From NCBI GenBank assembly GCA_003427395.1, contig BFEA01000294.1:1847358-1872976 (forward strand): a stretch of 25,619 nucleotides of DNA. The letters run 5' to 3'. The notes beneath the pieces are model-generated. The model saw only the letters and a list, made by a program, of their open reading frames with translations. It had not been told where the DNA came from and ran no database searches. The position numbers were made by a program, and so were the translations under genes. This DNA is from Chara braunii (taxonomy: Eukaryota; Streptophyta; Charophyceae; Charales; Characeae). Of the stretch, positions 1 to 10,179 are shown piece by piece; the first letter of the stretch is position 1, and every line of letters starts with the position of its first letter.

Positions 1-33
<33 letters not shown>
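1..33. repeat. (AT)n microsatellite
   Basis: Uninterrupted AT dinucleotide tract reaching the window edge, so its true length is unknown. It directly abuts the hammerhead-like segment; a second AT tract closes that segment at 150. Confidence 0.97.
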
Positions 34-37
<4 letters not shown>

Positions 38-96
38 TCAGCCTCCTGATGAGTCGGTGAAACTCCGACGAAACAGTTTGTCACAGCCCCTCGTTC
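34..96 (+). ncRNA. Hammerhead ribozyme-like core (probably type I, possibly a relic)
   Basis: The conserved core is present in order. CTGATGA lies at 46-52. Helix II is GTCGG (53-57) pairing perfectly with CCGAC (65-69), with a 7-nt loop. GAAA follows at 70-73. A short helix III is formed by A73-T81, C74-G80 and A75-T79 around a GTT loop, and the cleavage triplet GTC is at 80-82, so cleavage would fall after C82. The short helix III resembles the minimal type I hammerheads of animal and retroelement (Penelope-like, retrozyme) families. The weak point is helix I: 34-45 and 83-94 do not pair next to the core, and only GGG 34-36 with CCC 87-90 could. The copy may therefore be inactive, or the outer strands may have diverged. 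No retroelement ORF is visible nearby. Core match is seen in the sequence; activity and element membership are unknown. Confidence 0.6.
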
Positions 97-147
97 GTTG
101 TCTTCTTCTCCCTCTCTGCCTACGATTTACCGGGCAGTTCTATTTGA

Positions 148-149
<2 letters not shown>

Positions 150-202
<53 letters not shown>

Positions 203-233
203 AAGAGAGAGCCACAAAAAGAGAGAGAGAGGA
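150..233. repeat. Compound (AT)n-(GA)n microsatellite
   Basis: AT alternation at about 150-188 passes directly into GA/GAA-rich sequence to about 233. Reading frames across it are repeat translations (YIYIYI, RERERE) and not genes. Confidence 0.95.
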
Positions 234-929
234 TGAATCATGGCACACCAAAAAAACACACACGAGTGAGGGTAAGCAACTGGCAACAACACACTTAGCT
301 TAGTAGGCACACCCGTCAACTGTTGAATTGCAGACCAGAGTCGAATCCAGATGGGATCGGAAAAAACAAAAGAAAGCAACGAGTGGCACAATGGTACCAT
401 TACAGAGATGAGAAGCAAGTCATCCTCATGGGGTGCAACTCGGATCAAGATGGTGAAGGACTCGGTTCTCCCGGTACACTTGTCACGTGTGAAAGAAAGG
501 GGGATGTTTCGCCCCCTTGGACAAACACCTTGCACAACAATCAACCCAACAAACTTGTAACAATACCTAAAGCAGGTGCCCCTGGAAAATCCCACTTCAT
601 ACAGCCTACTCCCTTTCACAACTAAAAGTCACTGAATATAAAACCAGTAACCCATGAGATATAGATGTATAGTATTGTATACTTATTTTGTCAAAATAAA
701 AACAAAAGTCAGTAACCAGAAGGCCAATTAACAAAACAAATAGATTCTAGAACAAAACCAGAGCAATCCACAGCCACACCTGTGGCAGAAAGCATGTGTT
801 CTTACACAGATGCGATATACTAAAAATATGACAGTCTCTAGTAATAGCAAGCACAACCAATTTGACCAATGATAACACCAATCATCAGGAAAGGGGCAAG
901 GCACACCAATAACGTTATGTTGGAAGTAT
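234..929. other. Non-coding stretch, no recognised feature
   Basis: Short overlapping frames on both strands have no domain-like sequence or shared reading frame. I see no RNA gene or clear repeat here. Confidence 0.6.
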
Positions 930-1033
930 GACAACCTCGAAGCTAAAGGGTATTATAGGCAATGAGTGCACTACTTACTATGACAGCCTCGAAGCTAAAG
1001 GGTATTATAGGCAATGAGTGCACTACTTACTAC
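930..1033. repeat. 52-bp tandem duplication
   Basis: Two adjacent near-identical units, 930-981 and 982-1033. They differ at a base near the start (GACAACC against GACAGCC) and at the last base. The near identity indicates a recent duplication, or an assembly repeat. Confidence 0.95.
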
Positions 1034-1130
1034 TAGCCCACTGCCAGCCCACTGTCAACCTCCAAGCTTAGGCCTTTCCTTCACCTTCATTTCCTTCCCC
1101 CACCTCTTTTTGTCTCTCTGTCTCCCTTTT

Positions 1131-1195
<65 letters not shown>
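1131..1195. repeat. (CT)n microsatellite
   Basis: Nearly pure CT tract with one TTT interruption near 1149, preceded by a looser pyrimidine-rich lead from about 1080. Confidence 0.96.
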
Positions 1196-1197
<2 letters not shown>

Positions 1198-1766
1198 GTG
1201 GCGCATACACACAACCCACACCCTCAATCTTACTTCATTTCCCCTTGAATGTTCAACACAAAAACATTTATGGTCGCCTACAGGAAAAAGGTGTGCGCGT
1301 GCGGTAGTTTCCTAGCATACAATTTTTTTCCATCGTACTCTCTCCCTCGTAAACCACCTGTCCTCCTTTGAATACTCCTTTGTGCAGACGAGGATCGAGC
1401 CATTGCAAATCTTGCAAGCCGTGCACATCACCACGAAAGCAGTGACGGCCTTTTAACAGAGGAGTCTTCTCTTCTTGAACTGGTCTCTGCGCAATTTGAT
1501 TCTTTCAATTTCAGACATCGATCTTTTCTAATGAGCAACCTGACATATGATCAAGAGAAGGAAATTGAATCTTGCTTTGTTCATGTACCTTTAATAGAAG
1601 CAAAAACAAACAACATTGACTCGAAAAAAACATAACTGTGAGTATATGAACAACAATAATGTTCACAGACACACAAACAAATACAAAGACACATAAACAA
1701 GCAGATATACAAACAAATACATAGAGTCAAAGAGACAGTGACATAGGCAGATGTAAAAAGCAATGA

Positions 1767-1768
<2 letters not shown>
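1196..1768. other. Non-coding stretch with an ACA-rich segment
   Basis: No gene recognised. About 1665-1735 is a cryptic low-complexity run of ACACAAACAAATACA-type words. The rest is unremarkable. Confidence 0.55.

Positions 1769-1817
<49 letters not shown>
1769..1817. repeat. (GA)n microsatellite
   Basis: Pure AG/GA alternation of about 49 bp. Confidence 0.97.
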
Positions 1818-1822
<5 letters not shown>

Positions 1823-2656
1823 GACTAGTCACAATGTCGTGCGTCTGAATGTACGGCCAACCACCGTGTAAACTTGAACTCAAAAGTCAGATTTGAACCC
1901 ACACTTCTCGCAACACCACAACCATAGTACTAGCCATAACATTGCAACTGAAACTAAGAAAAACGAATAAGAATGACAGTTCAGACTCGACGGAATCTAG
2001 TTTATGCTGAATGCTGAATTCACGATTTCTTTGGGTGCATTGAGTGTTTCAACAAGAGGCTTGACTTAATCTCCATTAACATACATAAGGAGTTACAAAG
2101 TGAAAGAACATTAAAAGAAAAACTACCTTACCTCATTGCTCCTTTGAATCTCGCGAATCATTTGAAACGTTGCTCACAAATTGACATGTAACATGTTCCA
2201 TGTTTCCACCTTATCATATTTATGTGAATTAACATTATTGCTGCACCAATGACCAACATGATTTTTGTCGAAGTGGAAGAAATCAACTGCACAAGAACAC
2301 AAGGGGATAAAAAAATATCGTTAGAACTTATAGTTGTTTGAGAGAACTTCCTTTTGGAACACCCTTACATAGTAATGCAACCTGTAAAACAACATTTCAA
2401 ATTTTGTCTAAGAACCAACACGACACAAGACTCAATGCACTGCGGAAAACCCTAAATGTTACAAATACTTATTTTCCCTCTGACATGTGAACTAATATTT
2501 AACACTCCTTGCAAATAGTTCATCCTTGTCCACACAACGTGTGCAATTCATGTGACTCACACATAGCTCATGTCCATACACTACGTGCATTTCATTTCTT
2601 AAACTGTAAGAAACCGTACAAAAAAAACTGAAATTAAAAAAAAAAAAAAAATCAAT
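1818..2656. other. AT-rich non-coding stretch
   Basis: No ORF with protein character and no RNA gene seen. It ends in a poly-A run at about 2636-2651 directly before the 89-bp duplication. Confidence 0.55.
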
Positions 2657-2834
2657 AACGAAATTTAGGAAACTAACCTACATCTGACATCAGAAATAAA
2701 GATTAATTGGAAGAAAACAATTGGGTGATGGTTATCGGAGGAGGTAATGAAATTTAAGAAACTAACCTACATCTGACATCAGAAATAAAGATTAATTGGA
2801 AGAAAACAATTGGGTGATGGTTATCGGAGGAGGT
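2657..2834. repeat. 89-bp tandem duplication
   Basis: Units 2657-2745 and 2746-2834 are almost identical. The visible differences are near the start of the units (AACGAAATTTAGG against AATGAAATTTAAG), both transitions. There is no coding capacity. Confidence 0.95.
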
Positions 2835-3510
2835 ATTTCCCCAACTTCAAGGCTCTAAGGGGGCTATGACATGGGGGACACCTGAGACTCCTACGTGCAG
2901 GAATCACCGCCCTCAAGAGCCTACCAACTTTTCTACCAGCAACAAGGATCGAATACCACAACTGTCTTTACCTCCTTCCAATTACCGCCTCTGCGCAAGG
3001 TCTCTCATCTATCTAGAATAAAGACGTGGAAAATGTAGCTCTAAGATTTTTTATCCTAAGAAAAGTAAGAGTGCAGGGTTCATGGCCAAAATAATTTTCA
3101 GAATAGATACGGTGATTCGTGATTTGGAATTCGATCCAGTAGAATGAGTTTGGACTCCAGACAGAAATTGAAGAATCAAAACTGAAGTCTCCATTCATGA
3201 TTATACAATAAAACATGAGATATAGGTTACTTCTCAAAACAACGGATCCATACCCAACAATTAGAAGCAGATGGCAGAAGTTAAACCACCAATACTTGAG
3301 CCAGCTATTGAAGTCGAGCCTGAATATGCCCTGCGCACCGATATTTGTTGAGCCTGGGCGGGATGGGAAAAAATACGGGACAGTTTTTACTTCAACAGGT
3401 ACCGACCCTTATTCTGGATCTGCTGTCAGCAACTAGAATGCAAACAGGCGATAATTTTCTTGTTTCCACTCGTAAGGGGGTGCAGCCAGATTCTTCTGGA
3501 AAGATCTCGT
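2835..3510. other. Non-coding stretch, nothing recognised
   Basis: Several short frames on both strands, none with family character. No repeats longer than simple words were noticed. Confidence 0.5.
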
Positions 3511-3527
3511 TGGCCAAAGCAAAAGCA

Positions 3528-3700
3528 GTCGAGACTTTGAGACTGCGGGACTTTGAGACTTTGGGTTAAAAGTGAAACATGTGTTATTGGACTCTGCGAC
3601 TTTGAGACTCTGGTACTCCGGGACTCTAAGACTCCAAAACTCTGTAACCAATATTAAGATATCTGTGTTCTTGGATCCTGTGACTCTGGCTCGGGGTTGT
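3528..3700. repeat. Degenerate GACTYT/GAGACT short-period repeat
   Basis: Words such as GAGACTTTGAGACT, GGGACTTTGAGACT, GACTCTGCGACTTTGAG and GGGACTCTAAGACTCC recur every 8-10 bases, with weaker echoes (TGTGACTCTGGC) to about 3690. This is a decayed minisatellite with a core GACT(C/T)T, not coding. Confidence 0.7.
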
Positions 3701-3899
3701 GATCCTCGGAACTTGGGACCGTGGGTCCAGAACTGTGACATGAGCGTAGTTTGAAGCCTTTCATTTTCTCTCTTTCTAAATTTGTTAATGTTTTCTCTTT
3801 GGCAGCAAGAGGGATGGGGCATGGTCACCTCGTACTTCTGGAACAACTTTATTCCAAATGAAACTCTTTTCGCATCCCCTCCCTTCCCCTCCCCATTTT

Positions 3900-4360
3900 C
3901 TATTAATATGAGTGATAGGGCAACGTAAAGTTATTGCAATTATCAGTTGGGTGGCTTGAGGGTTGAGGTGGCACGAAAAAAGGGATATACAAAACAGATT
4001 ATGCCACTTGTCCCCCCCACCTGTTTCCTATTATTATTAGGGAACAACAAAAATTATGAAAGTTAATGACTTGAGGGTAAAGGTGGTACTGAGCTGAGAC
4101 GTATAAAGCACGGACCAACGAAAAGTTTTTGCAATTATGAGTTCGATGGCTTGAAGGTTGAGGTGACACCGAAAAGGTAGATACAAAGCACAGGGTGCCA
4201 TCTGGCCCCTCGCCCCCCACCTGTTTCCTATTATTTTTAGGGAACAAAAAATAATATAAAAATTGATAGTTTGATGGTCGAGGCGTTACTGAGAAGAGAT
4301 GTTCAAAGCACAGTATGCCACCGAACCGCTCCCTCCCCAAACCCCTTTTTCGTTATATTA
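3900..4360. repeat. ~200-bp tandem repeat, about 2.3 diverged copies
   Basis: The segment near 3936 (GCAATTATCAGTTGGGTGGC) recurs near 4131 with substitutions. The segment near 4012 (CCCCACCTGTTTCCTATTAT) recurs near 4213. A half-period echo (TTGAGGGTAAAGGTGGTACTGAG near 4072 and TTGATGGTCGAGGCGTTACTGAG near 4270) suggests an older ~100-bp unit that doubled. It lies just left of the 91-bp minisatellite but has a different core. Confidence 0.8.
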
Positions 4361-4439
4361 TTAGGGACCACCACGTGCCAACTATTTTTTTAATATTAAG
4401 GTAGAACCAAAAAAAAAAGCCTAAGTGATCATAGATGAA

Positions 4440-7400
4440 AATAAAAATTAATGGCTATGATATTCGGCAACCAAAGCGTTAAGGACACAAAAAACAAACT
4501 AAGGGATAGGTAAGGGTTAAACCTCAAAGAAGAAAAAGAAAACTCGTAGGAGTGATATTCGGCGAAAAGCGGGAATGAGGTAAGGTTTTTAGGACTTGAA
4601 GAAGAAAAGAAAATAAATAGGACCTGGTATGATATTTGACAAAGAGGGGGGATAGGGCAACGGTGTAGTAATAAAAAAAAAAAAACAAGTGTCCAATGGA
4701 GAAAAAAAGGAATAATTGGTTATGATATTCGGCGAAGATTGAGAATTAGGACAAGGGTGTAGTAGTCCCAAAAAACACCAAGTCTCTAACGAATAAAACA
4801 AAATAAATAGGTATGATATTCGACGGAAATGGGGGATAGGGGAAGAATGTAGTAGTAAAAAAAAAAAACTAGGTCTCCGAAAAAAAAAAAAAAAAAAAAA
4901 GTATGGTATTTGGCGAGAAAAGAGGATAAGTGAAGGGTGGAGTAATAAGAAAAAAACTAACTAACTCTCCAACGAAGAAAAACAAACTAAATAGGTATGA
5001 TATTCAACGAAGAAGAGGGATAGGGGAACGGTGCAAAAGTAAAAAAAAAACTAAGTGTCAAACGAAGAAAAAGACAATAAATAGGTATGATATGATATTC
5101 AACGAAGAAGAGGGATAGGGGAACGTTGCAGAAGTAAAAAAAAAAACTAAGTGTCAAACAAAGAAAAAAACAATAAATAGGTATGTTATTCTGCGAAAAA
5201 GGGGGATCGGGGAAGGGTGCAGTAGTAAAAAAAAAAAACTAAGTGTCCAACAAAGAAAAAGAAAATAAATCGGTATAATATTTGGCAAAGAAGGGGGATT
5301 AGGGAAGAGTGCAGTAGTCTTAAAAAAAACTAAGTCTCTAATGAAGTAAAAAAAACTAAGTCTCTAATGAAGTAAAAAAAACTAAATAGGTATGATATTC
5401 GGCGAAGAAGAGGATAGGGGAAGGGTGCAGAAGCCAAAAAACAAACTAAGTCTCCAACGAAGAAAAAAAAACTAAGTAGGTATGATATCCGGGGAAAAAG
5501 GGGATAGAGGAAGGGTGTGCTAGCCAAAAAAAAAACTAAGTCTCCAACGAAGAAAAATAAAATAAATAGGTATGATGTTCGGCGAAGAAGGGTACAGTAG
5601 TAAAAACAAAAACAAAGTCTCAAACAAAGAAAAAAAAACTAAATAGGTAAGTTATTGGGCGAAGAAGCGGGATAGGGGAAGGGTGCGGTAGCCAAATAAA
5701 AAAACAAGTCTCCAATGAAGAAAAAAAAATTAAATAGGTATAATATTCAGCGAAGAAGGGGAATAAGGGAGGGGTACCATGGCTAAAAAATAAAGTCTCC
5801 AACGAAGAAAAAATAAATAACTAGGTATGATATTCGACGAAGAGGGGGGATAAGAGAATGATACAGTAGCAAAAAAAAAAACTAAGTCTCCAACAAAGAT
5901 AAAGAAACTAAACAGGTATGATATTCGGCGAAGAAGGGGGATAAGGAATGATGCAGTAAAAAAAAAAGAAAACTAAGTCTCCAACGAAAAAAAAAAACAA
6001 AAAAAAGGTATGATATTCGAAGCGCAGGAGGATAGGGGAAGAGTGCAGTAGCCAAAAAAAAAAACTAAGTCTCCAACGAAGAAAAAGAAACTAAATATGC
6101 ATGATATTCAGCAAAGAAGGGGGGTACAGAACAGGTGCAGCAACTTAAAAAAAAAAAACTAAGTCGCCAATGAAGACAAAAAAAACAAATAGGAATGATA
6201 TTCAACGAAGAAGGAGAATAAGGGAAGGGTGCGGTAGCCAAAAAATAAACTAAAGCTCTTACGAAGAAAATAAAAATAAATAGGTACGATATTCGGTAAA
6301 TAGGGGGGATAGAGGAAGCGTAGAAACGCAAAAAAAAAAAGAAAGTCTCCAACGAAAAAAAAGAAACTAAATAGGAATGATATTCAGCGAAGAAGGGGGG
6401 ATAGGGGAATGATGCAGTAGCAAAAAAAAGAACTAAGTCTCCAACGAAAAAAAAAAACCTAAATAGGTATGATATTTGGCGAAGACGGGGGATACGAAAA
6501 TGATGCAGTAGCAAAAAAAAGAACCAAGTCTCCAATGAAGAAAACGAAACTAAATAGGTATGATATTCGACGAAGAAGAGGGATAGGGAAAGGGTGCGGT
6601 ATCCAAAAAAAAACCTAAGTCTCCTAGGAAGAAAAAAAAATAAAATAGATATGATATTCAACGAATAGAGGGGATAGAGGAATGGTGCAGAAGCCAAAAA
6701 AAAACGAAGTATCTAGCAAAGAAAAAGAAGCTAAATAAGTATGATATTCGGCGAAAAAGGGGAAAAGAGGAATGATGTAGTAGACAAAAAAAAAACACTC
6801 AGTCTCCAACGAAGAAAAATAAACTTAATACGTATGATTTTCGACGAAGAAGGGGGATAGGGAAAGGATGTGGTAGCCAAAAAAGAAACTAAGTTTCCTA
6901 CGAAGAAAAAATAATTAAATAGGTATGATATTCGACAAAGACGGAGGATAGGGGAAGGGTGCAGTTGTCAAAACAAGGGTGCAGTTGTCAAAACAAAAAC
7001 TAAGTCTCTAACGAAGAAAAAGGAACTAAATAGGTATGATATTCAGCGAAGAAGGGGGATAGGGGAAGGAAGCGGTAGCAAAAAAAGAAACTAAGTCTCC
7101 AACAAAGAAAAAAAATAAAATAGGTATGATATTCGGTGAAGAGGGGAATAGGGGAAGCGTGCAGTAGCCCAAAAAAAAAACTAAGTTACCAACGAATAAA
7201 AAGAAAATACATAGGTACAATGTTCGGCGGACAGGGGGGATAGGGGAAGGGTGCAGCAGTAGCCAAAAAACGAACTAAGTCTGCAACGAAGAAAAACAAA
7301 CTAGATAGGTATGATATTCGGCGGAGCAAGGGGATAGGGGAAGGATGCGATAGCCAAAAAAGAAACTAATCCTCCAACAAAGAAAAATAAACTAAATAAG

Positions 7401-7815
7401 TATGATATCCGGCGAAGAGGGCGGATAGGGGAAGGGTGTAGAATCCAAAAACAAAACTAAGTCAACAAAGAAAAAAAAAAAACTAAATAGGTATGATATT
7501 CGGCGAAGAGCGGGGATAGGGGAAAAGTGCAGTAGCCAGAAAAAAAACTAAGTCTCAAACGAAGAAAAAAAAACTAAATAAGTATGATATTCGACGAAGA
7601 AGAGGGATAGGAGAAGGGTGCGGTAGCCAAAAAAGAAACTAAGTCTCCAACGAAGAAAAAAAAAAAAAAAAAAGGTATGATGTTCAACGAAGAGGGAGGA
7701 TAGGGGCAGGGTCCAGTAGCCAAAGAAAAAAACAAGTCTCCAACGAAGAAAAAAAAACTAAACAGGTATGATATTCGACGAAGAAGGGGGATAGGAAAAA
7801 GGTTCAGTAGCCATA
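4440..7815. repeat. Large minisatellite, ~91-bp monomer, about 37 copies
   Basis: Each monomer carries GGTATGATATTCGGCGAAGA, then GGGGGATAGGGGAAGGGTGC, AGTAGCC, a poly-A run, AACTAAGTCTCCAACGAAG and a second poly-A run ending CTAAATA. The GATATTC-type anchor recurs at about 4551, 4627, 4719, 4811, 4902, 4993 and onward to 7766, a step of 90-93 bp. Purines are strongly biased to the + strand. Monomers differ mainly in poly-A length and scattered substitutions. Local sub-duplications are visible: a 26-bp unit doubled near 5326-5380 and a 20-bp unit doubled near 6955-6995. Long minus-strand frames here (F-, S- and L-rich) are repeat translations. Confidence 0.95.
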
Positions 7816-8300
7816 GGGTAACATAAGGTGGTGTTGGTGTACACCTACACTTCTTTATAATTCAACGAATATTATAGTGGCGGTTAACCATGTGTCGAGA
7901 GACGGTTAACGGAGGCCTCAATTTTCAGACCACTTGTTAGGCCATTTATAACAAAACCCAAGGGTCATTTTAACCAAACTTGCCACCAATTCATAGAGTG
8001 GAGATCATACTAACCACATACAAAAACAAAATTGAAAAAAGAACTTTAAAAAACTATAAAACATCAAGGCAAAAGTGTGTTTTCATGCAAAATTCACCCA
8101 TTTCTGTTTTCAGGATTTTCAGGATTTTTTAGGGCTAGCCAAATTAGTTAACTGCAAGACCCCAACGAACATCAAACTTGGCACACACCGACCTTGAAAA
8201 AAAAAAAAACAGGGAAAAAAAAAAAAACAGAAAAAACTAAAAAAGATGATCTCCAATGCACTTTTCAGGGTTGAGGGGGTTAGCCAGGGCTGAAAAGTGG
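7816..8300. other. AT-rich spacer between minisatellite and pol relic
   Basis: No gene. It contains two poly-A-rich runs (8196-8210, 8216-8227), a doubled TTTTCAGGA near 8114-8132 and a 9-bp inverted repeat (CACTTTTCA 8259-8267 with TGAAAAGTG 8291-8299). GTTAAC words recur (near 7883, 7906, 8309). It could hold remains of the 5' part of the retroelement, but no gag or LTR was recognised. Confidence 0.5.
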
Positions 8301-8332
8301 GGGTCCCTGTTAACCGCTTGTGAAATGTCCAC

Positions 8333-9034
8333 ATGAGCACGATTCTGCCGAGGGAAACAAAGTGGGCAGAAATTGAAACTTGGAAGTGTGTGGCATGCAA
8401 GTTGGTGGACCTAATGGTGAAGAGATCGAAATGTACCACGATGGAAATAGACCGCTCGGATTGCAGCATTCTACATGGTGCCAATGGCAAGGCAGTGTTT
8501 GGTGGGACGACTTCCACCGTGGTCATTGAAGTCGGCAAAGTAAAGTAGAGGGCGTGCTTCTTCGTTGTGCCAGATGCTGCTCACCCCATTCTTCTGGGAA
8601 AATCGTTCTTGTGCAGGACCGAAACTGTAATTTTCAACAAGCACGATGGGACGATGGTATTGCGCCTTTGTGATCCGACCTGTGGAAATTATGAAGTCAT
8701 CACTTGCCGGAACATGGGGCCACAGAGTATGAGGAATCGGCCCAACCCCCAATCATTCACTATTGAAGAACTGGAGAACGAGCAGTGGAGGCTTTTCGAA
8801 GGACTTGAGGAGGAAATGGACAGGCCTGAGATACCGTCACTTAGCCTGTCCAACATAAATGCGGCCATGGAGATGGTTTCAGCATATGACAAGTCGAAAC
8901 CTGAGGCAATCAAGGCCTTGAGGGAGCAAGTGTTGGAAAATCCTCAGGTGGGAGAAGCGGAATTGATCTGTCGACTTCCAAGAGGAAGGAGGGACCCTGC
9001 GGTGGCTCAGTTACGAAATCGTCCCTTTTTTTAG
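8333..9034 (+). pseudogene. Ty3/gypsy pol: protease C-terminal region and protease-RT linker
   Basis: One frame runs from about 8333 through a stop at 8546-8548 to 9034. The segment after the stop has VPDAAHPILLGKSFL, the hydrophobic-ILG motif near the C-terminus of retropepsin-like aspartic proteases. It is followed by a strand-rich stretch and then an acidic linker (FTIEELENEQWRLFEGLEEE). The catalytic D-S/T-G triad expected upstream is not visible; the region around KLVDLMVKRSKC is probably its decayed remnant. The ORF ends at a run of seven T (9025-9031), a likely slippage or frameshift site. In the intact family this enzyme cuts the Gag-Pol polyprotein. Confidence 0.75.
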
Positions 9035-9072
9035 GGGACGACTCAAGTAGGGTTCCCAAAGGCGGTACAAGA

Positions 9073-9577
9073 CAATAGATAAAAAGTGCCGCCCAGTTCC
9101 CGTTCTTGTCACTGAGGATGAAGAAGCTTACTATGAACAGGAACGAGGATTGATACGGCGAATACGAAAACAAACTGCGAATAACTCATGTCGTATCAAC
9201 GAGGAGGATGAGAAGAAGTTGATAGTGAGGGAGCCTGATTTTCTTTCGCCCCAAGAAAAAGTTTTGATGGTACAGTTAATGAACAAGAGGAATCGCGCAT
9301 ATGCTTTCGACGACGACCATCGCGAGAGGTTGGATGTGGATAAAATTCCGATGATCCGGATTCATACCGTATTGAATGAGCCGTGGAACTAAGAGGCGTG
9401 CGATACCCCAATCTTGACGAGGAGAAAAAAGTGGTGGACTATTTGGATGGCAAGATGCGGACGCACGTTGCCAATTATTCCAGCGGACCGTATGCATCCC
9501 CGTGGTTTTGTTTTGTCAAACCTAATGAGACGCTACGGTGGGTGCAAGATTTACAACGATTAAATGTTGTAACTGTG
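9073..9577 (+). pseudogene. Ty3/gypsy pol: RT N-terminal part, broken off after motif 1
   Basis: Coding similarity resumes at about 9073 (TIDKKCRPVPVLVTEDEE) in a different frame from the protease and continues through an Arg/Asp-rich linker to IRIHTVLNEPWN. One base appears missing near 9389, where the frame changes to LRGVRYPNLDEEKKVVDYLD. The stretch GPYASPWFCFVKPNETLRWV followed by QDLQRLN matches the RT fingers (the S-P-W/V-V-x-V-x-K-K and R-x-x-x-D-x-R-x-L-N motifs of gypsy RTs). The coding match ends at GTG 9575-9577, followed at once by TGA and unrelated DNA. Confidence 0.85.
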
Positions 9578-10140
9578 TGATGTCGCGCGCGGCGGTCCCA
9601 CACCTAGACGTAAAGTAAAGTTTTGGTGTTGGACCTCACGGTCGTGTCACGCGGGAGTTTCTTGGTCACTTTACGAAATACCAACTCCGACCGTGCACGT
9701 GTGCTATACCTCTCGCGACTCCCCACGACAGGTTAGGGATCCCGCGAGGTACAACATTACCTCCACCTGCGGGAGCTGTCACCATCCCTTAGGTGGGTGT
9801 ATCCCTGCTGAGCTACTGACCTACGTGCGAAGGCTTTTACTTGCAGTCGCAGAGGTAGGCGAGCCGAGGGCGTTTTCTCGATCGCCGTAGCATAGGCATA
9901 CACGCGGTAGAACGCCTTAAGACTGACCCGTATGTCGAGCCCCGATGAACTAACTCTCAGGACCGACTATTTAATCAGGTCGACTTTCTCGGATAGTCTT
10001 CCACACTTAGCTAGCTTAAGACAAATGACTCAACATTTACTTTGCTTATGAGAATGTCAGAGGTCGATCCCCTTCGTAGTCTCCTATTCTCAAACAGAAG
10101 CCTAGACAAATAGCTTTCAGAACCCGACCAACTACGATCC
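9578..10140. other. Left end of the insertion: GC-richer unique block
   Basis: Composition shifts to GC-richer, CpG-containing sequence from CGCGCGCGGCGG at 9584 onward. No ORF with family character and no RNA gene were recognised. Short TATG/TATA words follow at 10150-10178. Confidence 0.5.
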
Positions 10141-10179
10141 CATTCACAAGTATATGTATATATATATGTATGTATGTAA

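Noticed and set aside
98-619. Overlapping ORFs on both strands near the left end
   Set aside because: They include AT and GA microsatellite translations and have no domain character.
1014-1883. ORFs of SLSLSL type
   Set aside because: Direct translation of CT/GA tracts.
2440-2470. Telomere-type CCCTAAA word
   Set aside because: A single occurrence, not an array.
4589-7220. Series of minus-strand ORFs rich in F, S, L and Y
   Set aside because: They are translations of the 91-bp minisatellite. Each restarts with the same SLET-type peptide every monomer, and frames break with poly-A length changes.
4440-7815. CRISPR array
   Set aside because: Monomers are contiguous and similar over their whole length, without unique spacers, and the DNA is eukaryotic.
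7816-8330. 5' LTR of the gypsy element
   Set aside because: No matching sequence found by eye in the 3' flank, and no TG...CA ends or primer-binding site.
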